Positions 8,055-16,966 of a DNA stretch of 64,000 nt are shown piece after piece; within the stretch, counting starts at the first letter, position 1, and the number at the start of each line of letters is the position of its first letter. The notes under the pieces are model-generated. The model did not search any database. It was not told where the DNA came from and worked only from the letters and a program-made list of their open reading frames with translations. The DNA comes from Pelagicoccus sp. SDUM812005 (GTDB taxonomy: Bacteria > Verrucomicrobiota > Verrucomicrobiia > Opitutales > Opitutaceae), in NCBI RefSeq assembly GCF_031127875.1, contig NZ_JARXIA010000001.1, positions 310,001 to 374,000 of the forward strand, in the 5' to 3' direction. The translations under genes and the position numbers were made by a program.

Positions 8055-8573
8055 ATGAGTCTCCCGGATATCCCAGACACAGAGTTAAACAAGCTCACCT
8101 CCCAAGCGCTTTCCAGCGTTTTCGAAACAATGCTCGGCCAGGAGGTTCTGTTCGAAGGGGCTGCCGACTATTCCGGGCGGAAGGCTCCCTTTCCCGATTT
8201 GGGAGGCGCCGAGAAGAACATGATCTTCGTAGGTTCAGTGGGCTTCGTGGGCAGCGTGAACGGGATCATCTACCTGTACATGAAGTCGAACTTTGCGGAG
8301 TCTGCCGCTAAGAAGATCACGGGACTCGACGACGAGGATGTGGACTTCGAGATCGTTTCCGACGTGTGCGGAGAGATGACCAACGTGTTCGCGGGCGGCT
8401 TCAAGAACGCGCTTGCGGATCTGGAGTACAACTCGGTGCTTACGATTCCGACGGTCTTGAGCGGCGACGAGCTCTACATTTCGACCTTGGGCGTGGTGAA
8501 GCACCTGAGGCACAATTTCACGTCCAACGGGGTGGAAATCGTAGCCGACCTCGTGTTGGCGGAGGGCGTTTAG
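8055..8573 (+). CDS. CheX-like chemotaxis phosphatase-family protein
   Basis: A 172-residue protein with the CheX/CheC-type signature EIVSDVCGEMTNVFAGGFKN, where the conserved Glu and Asn act in CheY-P dephosphorylation in characterised relatives. An N-terminal DTELNKLTSQALSSVFETM helix and a central GFVGSVNGIIYLYM strand fit the fold. No other chemotaxis gene is in the window. It may therefore dephosphorylate a receiver domain of one of the many hybrid kinases or orphan response regulators, or it may be a structural relative without activity. The ATG lies 14 bp after a TAATTTCTAATTT stretch, and there is no clear Shine-Dalgarno site. Confidence 0.75.
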   Translation: MSLPDIPDTELNKLTSQALSSVFETMLGQEVLFEGAADYSGRKAPFPDLGGAEKNMIFVGSVGFVGSVNGIIYLYMKSNFAESAAKKITGLDDEDVDFEIVSDVCGEMTNVFAGGFKNALADLEYNSVLTIPTVLSGDELYISTLGVVKHLRHNFTSNGVEIVADLVLAEGV

Positions 8574-8638
8574 CTCTCGGTCCGTCCTGGGGCGCATGCC
8601 GGAAGCAGCCGAGGGCTGCCTGCCGATCGGGCTGCCCT

Positions 8639-10333
8639 CTAATTGCTGGTGTTGGCGAGCGATACGCCTTTCAGCGTGGTGGAAATGAAGGGGATGAGTT
8701 GCTTCTTGCGGCTGACGACGCCTTGCAAGTCGTAGATGAGTCCCTTCTCAACCGCCGGGTAGGAGATGCGTTCGATGAATTCCTTGTCGCCTGCTACGAG
8801 CAGCAGGGAGTTGTGGCGGTTGATATCGGTGACGAGCATGCAGGCGAAGGAGACTTCCTCCTTCTTGCTGAACTTGCGCAGCGCTTCCGAAAGCTCTTCG
8901 GACTTTTGCCAGAAGTTTTGGAAGCCGAGCTCTTCGATCTGGGAAACCGAGAAGCGTACGCCGTTTTCTTCGTAGAACTTTTGGTCCGCTACGATGACTT
9001 CTTCCGGCTTCATGCAGAGAATGACGGAGCCGCTGGAGAAGACTTCCTGGGCGAGGTCGTCCGCTTTGAGCTCGGCGATCTTCTCGAGCCACTCGACGAT
9101 GTCGGCGTCCTTCTCGGTCGCGGTGGGGCCCTTGAGGTTGAGGGTGTCGGTGATGATGCCGCTCATCATGATGCCGGCCATTTCGGGCGTGGGCTCGATC
9201 TGGTGGCGGCGGAAGAGGTCGGCAACGATGGTGCAGGTGGAGCCGACGGGTTCGTTGATGAACAAGATCGGCTGCTGCGTATTCATCGAACCAAGACGGT
9301 GGTGGTCGATGACTTCGGTGATGTTCACCTCGTTGGCGCCGGGGACGGCTTGGGTCATCTCGTTGTGGTCGACCAGGACGAGGTTGGTGGTGCTCGGCTT
9401 GAGCACGTCGGTCTTGGTGAAGATGCCGGAGAGTTGGCCGTTGTCCTCGGTGACGAAGAAGGCTTGGGCGTTGGAGCTGGCGATGCGGCGGCTGACGCGG
9501 GAAATGCGATCGGTCGCGGAGAAAGTGGTGAACTTCGTCTCGATCATGTTCTTGATCTTGGACGCGGTACGGATGGCCCATGCGGTGGTGGCGGAGTCGT
9601 AGGGGCTGATGATGAGCGAAACGCCGTTGGCCTTGGCGAGCTCGAGCACCTCGGAGTCGACACCTAAGCCGCCGGTAATGACCAGCAGGCGTACGCCGAT
9701 TTGGATTGAGCGTTGCTGGATGTCCCAACGGTCGCCCACGATGATGATGGACTGGTCGGCGCGGATGGCGTCGGAGCCGTTGAACTTGCCGAAGGAGCGG
9801 ATGTCCATGGCGCCGATCTTGACGTACATGTCCTCCAGCTTGTCCTCGTCGCGCAGGTTCTTAACGTCGGCCTGCAGGGCGCGGGCGACGTCGTTGATGC
9901 TGGTATAGACGTGCCGCATGGAGCGGGGTTCGCTGAACTTCGGGATGAAGTAGTCTCCCATCTGGAAGATGGAGAGGTAGCCTTTAAGGATGTTGTTGTC
10001 GTCGACGACGGGGAGCACGCGCACGTCATGCTCGTCGACCAGCTGCAAGGCCTCGGACATGGTGGCCTCCTCGTGGACCTTGACCACGTCGCTGATCATC
10101 ATGTCCCTCACGCGCGGGGAGACGTCGGCTAGGAGCAGAGGCGTGGGTTGGTTGAACTTGGCCAGGATGGTATCGATGCGGGCGTTGGTATTGCCGCAGC
10201 GGGCGGGGATGTAGCCCTTTTGCCCTGTCAAAATTTTGAAGTTCGCGTAGGCGATGGCGGAGCAGATCGCGTCTGCGTCCGGGTTTTTGTGGCCGATAAC
10301 GTAGGTTATTTCCTGTTTTTGTGATCTAGGCAT
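8639..10333 (-). CDS. CBS-domain manganese-dependent inorganic pyrophosphatase (family II)
   Basis: A 564-residue cytoplasmic enzyme that hydrolyses pyrophosphate to phosphate. The N-terminal DHH part has GHKNPDADAICSA (metal ligands His15, Asp19, Asp21 with this start). A regulatory insert follows, with a CBS pair flanking a DRTGG-type domain (about 70-300; EALQLVDEHDVRVLPVVDD, then ITGGLGVDSEV). The catalytic DHH motif is VIDHHRLGSMNT, and the DHHA2 domain closes the protein with a near-terminal SRKKQLIP. CBS domains in this family bind adenine nucleotides and tune activity to energy charge. I chose the ATG at 10333; an upstream in-frame start would add 14 unconserved residues. Confidence 0.93.
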   Translation of the reverse strand: MPRSQKQEITYVIGHKNPDADAICSAIAYANFKILTGQKGYIPARCGNTNARIDTILAKFNQPTPLLLADVSPRVRDMMISDVVKVHEEATMSEALQLVDEHDVRVLPVVDDNNILKGYLSIFQMGDYFIPKFSEPRSMRHVYTSINDVARALQADVKNLRDEDKLEDMYVKIGAMDIRSFGKFNGSDAIRADQSIIIVGDRWDIQQRSIQIGVRLLVITGGLGVDSEVLELAKANGVSLIISPYDSATTAWAIRTASKIKNMIETKFTTFSATDRISRVSRRIASSNAQAFFVTEDNGQLSGIFTKTDVLKPSTTNLVLVDHNEMTQAVPGANEVNITEVIDHHRLGSMNTQQPILFINEPVGSTCTIVADLFRRHQIEPTPEMAGIMMSGIITDTLNLKGPTATEKDADIVEWLEKIAELKADDLAQEVFSSGSVILCMKPEEVIVADQKFYEENGVRFSVSQIEELGFQNFWQKSEELSEALRKFSKKEEVSFACMLVTDINRHNSLLLVAGDKEFIERISYPAVEKGLIYDLQGVVSRKKQLIPFISTTLKGVSLANTSN

Positions 10334-10378
10334 GGTGCGAGGGCTGGCGATAAGATGCTGCGATACACAGCTCAATCA

Positions 10379-10425
10379 ATGCCCAAATGTTAATTTTGCC
10401 GGCTGAAATTGAGATATGCCCAAAT
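10379..10425. repeat. Short direct repeat between divergent ppa and phosphohexomutase genes
   Basis: ATGCCCAAAT occurs at 10379-10388 and again at 10416-10425, a 37-bp period. Each copy is followed, directly or after a few bases, by TTTTGC. It lies in the 164-bp region between two divergent genes, so it is a candidate duplicated regulator site. Two 10-mers in AT-richer intergenic DNA could also be chance. Confidence 0.35.
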
Positions 10426-10497
10426 TTTGCGCTTTCGTTTGTTTCAGCTTTCGAAAGTGGTTGAAGCCGAGCGGGCAAGGCAATCTATTGGGCGCTG

Positions 10498-12453
10498 ATG
10501 AATCAGGATCTTATCGCGAAAGTTGCATCCCTCAAAGAAAGCGGCGGATTGTTGCCATCTACCGCAAAGAACATGGAGACTTGGCTCAAGGGCGGGTTCC
10601 TTTCCGAAACGTCCTTGGCCAGCATAGCCGAATTGCTCGACGCTGGAAACGCGGACGAGCTCAACAACCGCTTCTACCGCGAAATCGCTTTTGGCACCGG
10701 CGGCATGCGCGGCCGCACCATCGGGTTGACGGCGACTTCCGTGGAGAAGGGAGATATGGATACAAGCGGCAAGCCTGCTAACCCGGGCGTGGGCTCCAAC
10801 ATGCTCAACGAGTACACGGTGGTTCGGGCGACGCTCGGTCTCTTCGCCTACGCCAAAGCTCACCACGAGCGCGAGGGCATCGCGGCGGCTCCGAAGTTCG
10901 TCATCGCCCACGACGTGCGCCACTTTTCCCGTTTCTTCTGCGAGCTCGCCGCATCGGTCTGGGCCAAGAAGGGCGGCGACGCCTACATTTTCGAAGGGCC
11001 GCGCTCCACGCCCCAGCTCAGCTTCTCGGTTCGCCACCTCGGCGCGACCTGCGGCGTGGTCATCACGGCCAGCCACAACCCGCCGCACGACAACGGTTTC
11101 AAGGCCTACTTCTCGGATGGCGGCCAAATGGTACCGCCCAACGACACCGGCGTGATCGACCAGGTAAACGCCATCCCGCTCGCTGGCTTGCAGGAATACA
11201 TTGAGGTCGACCTTTCGCAGGTGACGATTCTCGGCCCGGAGCTCGACGAGGCGTACAACCAGTGCGTCGCGAATTGCGTCATCGATCAGGACGTATTCAA
11301 GAAGACCGAACTGAAGGCAGTTTTCACTCCGATCCACGGTACCGGCGCGGTGGCGACTTTGCCGGCGCTCAAGAAGCTCGGCCTGGATCCTCTGGTTGTG
11401 GAGGAGCAGCGCGCCTTCGACTCCAACTTTCCTACGGTTAAGTCGCCGAACCCGGAGAACTCCGAAGCGCTCGCTCTCGCTACCAAGCTCGCGGAGGAGA
11501 ACGACTGCGACTTGCTGATGGCTACCGATCCCGATGCCGATCGCATGGGCGTGGCGGTGAAGGGGCCTGACGGCAAGATGGTCCTGCTCACCGGCAACCA
11601 GATCGGATCGATCATGGCGGAATACCGTATTTCCAAGCTCAAGGAAATGGGCTGGATTCCGGAAGCGGGCGGCGACAATTGCGCCTTGGTCAAGACCTTC
11701 GTGACCTCGCCGCTGCAGGATGCGATTGCCACCAGCCATGGTATCAAGGTTGTGAATACGCTTACTGGCTTCAAGTGGATCGGCGAAAAGCTGCGCATCT
11801 ACCAGGACGAGGCTTGCGAGAAGGGGGGAGTCTCCGACTACGATTCCCTGTCGCTCAAGGAACGCGCGGAGCTGCTGCAAAAGCACAGCACCTTCTACGT
11901 TTTCGGCGGGGAGGAAAGCTACGGCTACCTGCCTAACGACACGGTGCGCGACAAGGATGCCAACGCGGCTTGCGCCCTGTTCTGCGAAATCGGTGCAAGC
12001 CTGAAGGCTCAAGGCACTTCCATGCTGGAGTACCTGGACGCGATCTACTTGAAAAATGGCTACTTCCTGGAAGGGCTAGGCCAACTCGTTTACGAAGGCG
12101 CGGCCGGAGCGGCGAAGATCGCTCGCATTCTCGAGACCTACCGTTCGACCCCGCCGACGGAGTTCCTCGGCAGCAAGGTCGCCAAGTTTACGGATTTCGG
12201 CGTAGAGACCGTGCTCGATCCCGACGGCAAGGAAGTGCCGAAGCAGGACCTTTACTTCGTGGAGTTGGAAAATGGATACCGCTACGCGGTACGCGGCAGC
12301 GGCACGGAGCCGAAGATCAAGTTCTACATTTTCGCCAAGGACGACGTGGCGAGCGCGGACGAGTTGGAAGCTACCAAGGGCAAGACCAAGGAAACCTTGG
12401 AAGCGCTCAAGCAAGCCATCCTCGACGACGCTGGCAAACGAGCCGAGAGCTAA
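10498..12453 (+). CDS. Phosphoglucomutase/phosphomannomutase family protein (alpha-D-phosphohexomutase)
   Basis: A 651-residue cytoplasmic mutase interconverting hexose 1- and 6-phosphates. All three active-site loops are present: phosphoserine loop TASHNPPHDNGF (Ser about 192), metal loop ATDPDADRMGV (Asp344, 346, 348), and sugar-specificity loop FGGEESYGYL (about 470). The C-terminal phosphate-binding loop is RGSGTEPKIKFY. Length suits the PgcA/PGM2-like subgroup. It is divergent from the pyrophosphatase gene and ends at a strong terminator. Glucose versus mannose preference cannot be read. Confidence 0.9.
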   Translation: MNQDLIAKVASLKESGGLLPSTAKNMETWLKGGFLSETSLASIAELLDAGNADELNNRFYREIAFGTGGMRGRTIGLTATSVEKGDMDTSGKPANPGVGSNMLNEYTVVRATLGLFAYAKAHHEREGIAAAPKFVIAHDVRHFSRFFCELAASVWAKKGGDAYIFEGPRSTPQLSFSVRHLGATCGVVITASHNPPHDNGFKAYFSDGGQMVPPNDTGVIDQVNAIPLAGLQEYIEVDLSQVTILGPELDEAYNQCVANCVIDQDVFKKTELKAVFTPIHGTGAVATLPALKKLGLDPLVVEEQRAFDSNFPTVKSPNPENSEALALATKLAEENDCDLLMATDPDADRMGVAVKGPDGKMVLLTGNQIGSIMAEYRISKLKEMGWIPEAGGDNCALVKTFVTSPLQDAIATSHGIKVVNTLTGFKWIGEKLRIYQDEACEKGGVSDYDSLSLKERAELLQKHSTFYVFGGEESYGYLPNDTVRDKDANAACALFCEIGASLKAQGTSMLEYLDAIYLKNGYFLEGLGQLVYEGAAGAAKIARILETYRSTPPTEFLGSKVAKFTDFGVETVLDPDGKEVPKQDLYFVELENGYRYAVRGSGTEPKIKFYIFAKDDVASADELEATKGKTKETLEALKQAILDDAGKRAES

Positions 12454-12478
12454 GGCTCGGCTTCAGCTTCAAGAATTA

Positions 12479-12511
12479 GAAAGCCGCTTCCTGCAGGGGA
12501 GCGGCTTTTTT
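12479..12511 (+). terminator. Rho-independent terminator after phosphohexomutase gene
   Basis: AAGCCGCT at 12481-12488 pairs perfectly with AGCGGCTT at 12500-12507 across an 11-base loop and runs into TTTTTT. It lies 26 bp after the stop codon. Confidence 0.85.
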
Positions 12512-12567
12512 GTGGTTCGCCCTTTGGGGCGTATCCATTCTCCGCGGACGCGGGCTGAAGCTCCGCG

Positions 12568-13611
12568 CTACGGGGTGGCTTGGGGGGCGGTGGTTTTGCC
12601 GCTTTGCCAGGAGGGCGCGATGAGGAGGGCGCGGGGTTCGGCTTGGAGGCCGGTTTCTCCGCGGTGCACCATGCCGACGAGGGTGTCGACGGCTGCTTCG
12701 CCGGTGTGGTCGTTGTGCTGTCGCATGCCGGACCAGTCGGGGGAGCTTTTGCGCCATTCCAATTGGATGAGGCCGACGTCCTGAGGGGCGTCCAAACCGA
12801 GTTGGTGGAGCCAGTGGAAGACGTCGTTGTAGAGGGTGAAAATGACGTCGGGCCGATGTTGGTCCATCCAAAGCTTGAAGCGGGCGAAGTCTTGGTCGGC
12901 GTCGGTGGTTTGGTAGAGGGGCGGAAGGCGGGCGTCTTCGGGCAACCGCATTTGCCCGTAGAGGTAGCCGGCGGAGAAGCGTCCTTCCACGAGGCGGTCG
13001 ATCTTTTCGTCGAGCACGAGGCCGGGGCGCTGGTAGCCGAGGCGTAGGGCGTTTTCGACGGCTTGCAGGGCGAGGCCATGGTGGTCTACGCAGACGTAGG
13101 GCAGGGTGGGATTGCGGGTGCGCACGCCGGTGATGACCAGCGGGAGCGCTTCGGCGATGGGTAGCAGCTTCTCGGGAAATTGGCAGTCGTGCATAAGGCC
13201 CACCACGAGGGCGCCTTTGATGCCGCGGGCCAGCATGATGGACTTGAGGCGGCGGGCCTTGAGATCAGGGTCGTTCAGCCAGAAGTAATCGAGCCGGTAG
13301 CCGAGCGAGTCGGCTCGCTGGTTGATGCCTGCGACGTATTCGGGGATGGTCGGATGTTTCTTGAGGGAGTCGTTGTCCGAGTGGGCGTTTACCAGCGCGA
13401 TGGTGGCCCGGTAGCTGTCGCGGTTGCGGATTTGGGAGAGCAGCTGGCCGAGGGCGGGGTTGAGTTGGTAGCCGAGCCGGTCCGCGGTTTCGCGGATCTT
13501 CTTTTTCATCGCGGCGGATACTTCCGGGCTGTTGCGCAGGGCGAGCGAGACGGTGGCTTTGGAGACGCCAACCTCCGCTGCGATGGTGCTCATGGAAACT
13601 TTTTGGGGCAT
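12568..13611 (-). CDS. LacI-family transcriptional regulator (probable arabinose regulator)
   Basis: A 347-residue regulator. The helix-turn-helix is at 6-26 (STIAAEVGVSKATVSLALR) and the hinge region reads RETADRLGYQLNP, followed by a periplasmic-binding-like effector domain (about 62-335). It starts at 13611 within MPQKVSMS; the frame is open further upstream, but that stretch is antisense to the ribulokinase gene. It is divergent from araB, with 117 bp between containing a palindrome. Control of araBAD by a LacI-type protein in place of the usual AraC or GntR-type AraR is the natural inference. The inducer could be arabinose or an arabinoside breakdown product. Confidence 0.88.
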   Translation of the reverse strand: MPQKVSMSTIAAEVGVSKATVSLALRNSPEVSAAMKKKIRETADRLGYQLNPALGQLLSQIRNRDSYRATIALVNAHSDNDSLKKHPTIPEYVAGINQRADSLGYRLDYFWLNDPDLKARRLKSIMLARGIKGALVVGLMHDCQFPEKLLPIAEALPLVITGVRTRNPTLPYVCVDHHGLALQAVENALRLGYQRPGLVLDEKIDRLVEGRFSAGYLYGQMRLPEDARLPPLYQTTDADQDFARFKLWMDQHRPDVIFTLYNDVFHWLHQLGLDAPQDVGLIQLEWRKSSPDWSGMRQHNDHTGEAAVDTLVGMVHRGETGLQAEPRALLIAPSWQSGKTTAPQATP

Positions 13612-13669
13612 TTCGGACAAGGGGTGGAGTAATCCAAAGGGTGGCGGCCAGCGACGACCTAGCTTTTGT

Positions 13670-13680
13670 TTAACGGTTAA
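13670..13680. promoter_or_regulatory. Candidate operator for the LacI-type regulator
   Basis: TTAACGGTTAA is an 11-bp palindrome (5-1-5) in the 117-bp region between the divergent regulator and araB. LacI-family operators are usually inverted repeats around a central CG, and this one has an odd centre, so it is only a candidate. A second partial half-site, AACCGTT, lies close to the araB start. Confidence 0.4.
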
Positions 13681-13728
13681 GGAGGCGGCACCTTTTGCAA
13701 CCTTAAAGGAAGAGGTAGAACCGTTGCC

Positions 13729-15399
13729 ATGAAGTTTTCTATTGGCCTCGATTTCGGCACCAATTCCGTGCGCTGTCTGATCGTAAGAACGGATGGCGAA
13801 GGCGAAGTTTCCACGGCTGTCGTCAACTACCCCTCCGGCAATCAAGGCATCTTGTTGTCGTCCAGCGACCACCACCTCGCTCGCCAAAGCCCCGCTGACT
13901 ACCTCGACTCTCTTGCCAAAGCCACACGCGAGGCGCTTGCGATCGCCAAGGACAGCTATCCGGGATTCGATCCAGCGGATGTGATCGGTATTGGCATCGA
14001 CACTACAGGCTCCAGTCCTTTGCCGGTTGACGAGAACAACCAGGCCCTTTCGGACGACTCGAAGTGGAAGGACAACTTCGCCGCCCAATGCTGGCTTTGG
14101 AAGGACCATACGAGCTACGAAGAAGCGGCGCGCATCACGGAGATCGCGGCCAAGGAACGCCCTCAGTACGTGGCCAAGTGCGGCAATACCTACTCTTCGG
14201 AATGGTGGTGGAGCAAGATCTGGCATTGCTTGAAGGTGGCGCCCGATGTTTTTGAAGCTGCGTATTCTTGGGTGGAGATCGCGGATTGGATCCCGTCCCA
14301 GTTGGCGGGGGTGACGGATCCCAAGGAGATTAAGCGCGGCGTCTGCGCGGCGGGGCACAAAGCCCTCTACGCGGAGGAGTGGGGCGGACTGCCGGACAAG
14401 GAATTTCTCGCGATGCTCGATCCGAAGATCGCCGCCCTGCGCGATCGCTTGTATTCAAAAGCTTACGACGCATCCGAGATCGCCGGTACGCTTTCCGAAG
14501 CGTGGGCGGCTCGGCTCGGTTTGCCAGCGGGCATCCCGCTCGCGATGGGCGAGTTCGACGTTCACTACGGGGCCATCGGTTGCGGCGTCGAGGAGGGAAC
14601 CTTGGTCAAGGTGATCGGGACCTCGACTTGCGACTGCGCGGTGGTCAAGGCGAGCGGCGAGGTTCCGGACGTGCCGGGCATCTGCGGCATCGTCCGCGGT
14701 TCCATCCTGCCGGGCTACTTCGGGGTGGAAGCGGGGCAGTCCGCAGTGGGCGACCTTTTCAAGTGGTGGGTCGAAGGCGTTTGCAAAGGCAACGATGCGA
14801 CGCATGTCGAATTGACGGAAGAGGCGGCCAAGTTGGCTCCGGGGCAAAGCGGCTTGCTGGCTCTCGATTGGAACAACGGAAACCGTACCGTACTGGTCGA
14901 CCAGCGCCTGACCGGTCTGGTGCTAGGGCAGACGCTGCACACGAGCCGGGCGGAAATCTATCGCGCCTTGATCGAGGCGACGGCTTTCGGCGCCCGAATG
15001 ATTCTGGAGCGTATCAGCGAGTACGGCATTCCTGTTAACCGCATCGTCTGCGCAGGCGGCATTGCCGAAAAGAATTCTATGTTGATGCAGATCTACGCGG
15101 ACATCACGGGTCGCGAGATGTTGGTTTCCGCTTCGTCGCAAAGTTGCGCTCTAGGAGCGGCGATCGCTGCTGCGGTCGTTGCGGGCGAAGAGAAGGGTGG
15201 CCATGCGGATTTCGAATCCGCCCAGAAGGCCATGACGGGCCTGAAGCCGGATCGCTACCAGCCCGATCCCGACAGGCATGCCCAGTACAATCGCCTCTTC
15301 GCTTTGTATAAGAAAGTTCATGACAGCTTTGGCGGTGTTGAAGCGGTCGACCTTGGCCCGGTGATGAAGGAGTTGCTCGACATTAAGGAAGGCAAGTAA
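13729..15399 (+). CDS. araB: Ribulokinase
   Basis: A 556-residue FGGY-family kinase, ATP + L-ribulose to L-ribulose 5-phosphate, the second step of arabinose use. N-terminal nucleotide site IGLDFGTNSVRCLIV. Ribulokinase-type features are IGIDTTGSSPLPVD and the Trp-rich SSEWWWSKIWHCL. The C-terminal adenosine loop is RIVCAGGIAEKNSML. Length equals the usual bacterial AraB. A purine-rich AAAGGAAGAGG precedes the ATG. It is first in araB-araA-araD and divergent from the LacI-type regulator. Confidence 0.95.
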   Translation: MKFSIGLDFGTNSVRCLIVRTDGEGEVSTAVVNYPSGNQGILLSSSDHHLARQSPADYLDSLAKATREALAIAKDSYPGFDPADVIGIGIDTTGSSPLPVDENNQALSDDSKWKDNFAAQCWLWKDHTSYEEAARITEIAAKERPQYVAKCGNTYSSEWWWSKIWHCLKVAPDVFEAAYSWVEIADWIPSQLAGVTDPKEIKRGVCAAGHKALYAEEWGGLPDKEFLAMLDPKIAALRDRLYSKAYDASEIAGTLSEAWAARLGLPAGIPLAMGEFDVHYGAIGCGVEEGTLVKVIGTSTCDCAVVKASGEVPDVPGICGIVRGSILPGYFGVEAGQSAVGDLFKWWVEGVCKGNDATHVELTEEAAKLAPGQSGLLALDWNNGNRTVLVDQRLTGLVLGQTLHTSRAEIYRALIEATAFGARMILERISEYGIPVNRIVCAGGIAEKNSMLMQIYADITGREMLVSASSQSCALGAAIAAAVVAGEEKGGHADFESAQKAMTGLKPDRYQPDPDRHAQYNRLFALYKKVHDSFGGVEAVDLGPVMKELLDIKEGK

Positions 15400-15454
15400 G
15401 CGTCCGCTTTTTTCGGGCGAAACAGTTTAGATTATATCCCCATAAAACGAATAC

Positions 15455-16960
15455 ATGAAATCGGCATTTGATACGAAGGAAGTGTGGTTGGTCGTCGGTA
15501 GCCAACATCTCTACGGTCCAGAGACCCTTAAGCAAGTTGCGGCTGATTCGCAGGCGGTAGCGGATTCGCTCGACTCCGACGCGAACGTGCCGGTGAAAGT
15601 CGTCTTCAAGGCCTTGGTCACGACTCCGGACGAAATTCTCTCCGTTTGCCGCGAGGCGAGCGCGGCTCCGCAATGCGTGGGGGTAACGCTTTGGATGCAT
15701 ACGTTCTCGCCATCCAAAATGTGGATACGTGGATTGAAGGCTTTGACGAAGCCGATTTGTCACCTGCATACGCAGTACGCTCGCGATTTGCCTTGGTCCA
15801 GCATCGACATGGACTACATGAACTTGCACCAGTCCGCTCATGGAGGTCGCGAGTTCGGCCACATCTGCGCTCGCCTGGAGAAGGAGCGGGCGGTGATCGT
15901 AGGCCACTGGGAAGATCCGACGGTTCGCGCCAAGTTCGCTCGCTGGACGCGGGTTGCGGGCGCTTGGGCGGCGAGCCAGGAACTTAAGGTCGTTCGCTTC
16001 GGCGACAACATGCGTCAGGTCGCTGTTACCTGCGGCGACAAGGTCGAGGCGGAATCCGTTTTCGGCTATTCGGTGAACACTCATGGTATCGGGGACTTGG
16101 TGGAAGTGATCAAGGGGATCAGCGACGCGGAAATCGACGCGCTTTGCTCGCAGTACGCAGATGAGTACGAGCTTGCCTCCAAGCTCGCGAAGGGCGCGGA
16201 GCTGCATGCTTCGCTGCGCGAGTCGGCGAAGATCGAGCTTGGGTTGCGAGCCTTTCTGGAAGGGGGCGACTTCGGCGCCTTTACCGACACCTTCGAAGAT
16301 CTGCACGGGATGGCCCAGTTGCCGGGCTTGCCGGTGCAGCGCTTGATGGCGGATGGCTACGGGTTTGGGGGCGAAGGGGATTGGAAGACTTCCGCCTTGG
16401 TTCGTACTATGAAGATCATGGCCAGCGGCATCGATGAAGGAACGTCCTTCATGGAAGATTACACGTACCACTTCAATCCGGCCGGAAACCGCTGCCTAGG
16501 CGCTCACATGCTGGAGATTTGTCCCTCGATTGCGGATGCGAAGCCATCCTGCGAGATCCATCCGCTCGGGATCGGCGGCAAGTCGGATCCGGTTCGGCTA
16601 GTGTTCAATGGCAAGTCAGGTCCGGCGATCAATGCCTCCGTGGTGGACATGGGGAATCGTTTCCGGCTCTTGGTGAACAAGGTCAAGGCCATGCCTCCGG
16701 AACAGGATTTGCCGAAGCTGCCAGTCGCGCGCGTGCTTTGGGAAGTTCTGCCGAACCTGCAGGATGGAGCGGCGGCGTGGATCTACGCCGGCGGCGCCCA
16801 CCACACCGGTTTTAGCTACACGGTGAATGCGGACGACATGGAGATGTTCGCGGCGATGGCGGGTATCGAGTACTTGCTGATCGACCAGGATACGAAGCTT
16901 CGCGAGTTCAAAAACGAAATCCGCTGGAACAATGCGGCCTATGGAATCCGGGGACTGTAA
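15455..16960 (+). CDS. araA: L-arabinose isomerase
   Basis: A 501-residue Mn-dependent enzyme, L-arabinose to L-ribulose. It matches AraA throughout: [17 protein letters not shown] at the start, [16 protein letters not shown], the catalytic Glu in [25 protein letters not shown], and the C-terminal [10 protein letters not shown] with its ligand His. Length is normal. It lies 55 bp after araB and directly before araD. The ATG lacks a clear Shine-Dalgarno site. Confidence 0.96.
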   Translation: MKSAFDTKEVWLVVGSQHLYGPETLKQVAADSQAVADSLDSDANVPVKVVFKALVTTPDEILSVCREASAAPQCVGVTLWMHTFSPSKMWIRGLKALTKPICHLHTQYARDLPWSSIDMDYMNLHQSAHGGREFGHICARLEKERAVIVGHWEDPTVRAKFARWTRVAGAWAASQELKVVRFGDNMRQVAVTCGDKVEAESVFGYSVNTHGIGDLVEVIKGISDAEIDALCSQYADEYELASKLAKGAELHASLRESAKIELGLRAFLEGGDFGAFTDTFEDLHGMAQLPGLPVQRLMADGYGFGGEGDWKTSALVRTMKIMASGIDEGTSFMEDYTYHFNPAGNRCLGAHMLEICPSIADAKPSCEIHPLGIGGKSDPVRLVFNGKSGPAINASVVDMGNRFRLLVNKVKAMPPEQDLPKLPVARVLWEVLPNLQDGAAAWIYAGGAHHTGFSYTVNADDMEMFAAMAGIEYLLIDQDTKLREFKNEIRWNNAAYGIRGL

Positions 16961-16966
16961 TTGAAA

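Noticed and set aside
8366-9667. 433-codon open frame on the + strand
   Set aside because: Overlaps the CheX-like gene out of frame and the pyrophosphatase gene in antisense; low-complexity Gly/Val/Asp product.
10444-12012. 522-codon open frame on the - strand
   Set aside because: Antisense shadow of the phosphohexomutase gene, whose active-site loops are all intact.
12540-12575. REP-like element (GCGGG-CTGAAGCTCCGCGCTACGG)
   Set aside because: It resembles extragenic palindromes of GC-rich genomes, but there is only one clear copy in the window and it overlaps the end of the LacI-type gene.
13612-14358. N-terminal extension of the LacI-type gene
   Set aside because: The frame is open, but it is antisense to araB, and the helix-turn-helix begins right after the ATG at 13611.
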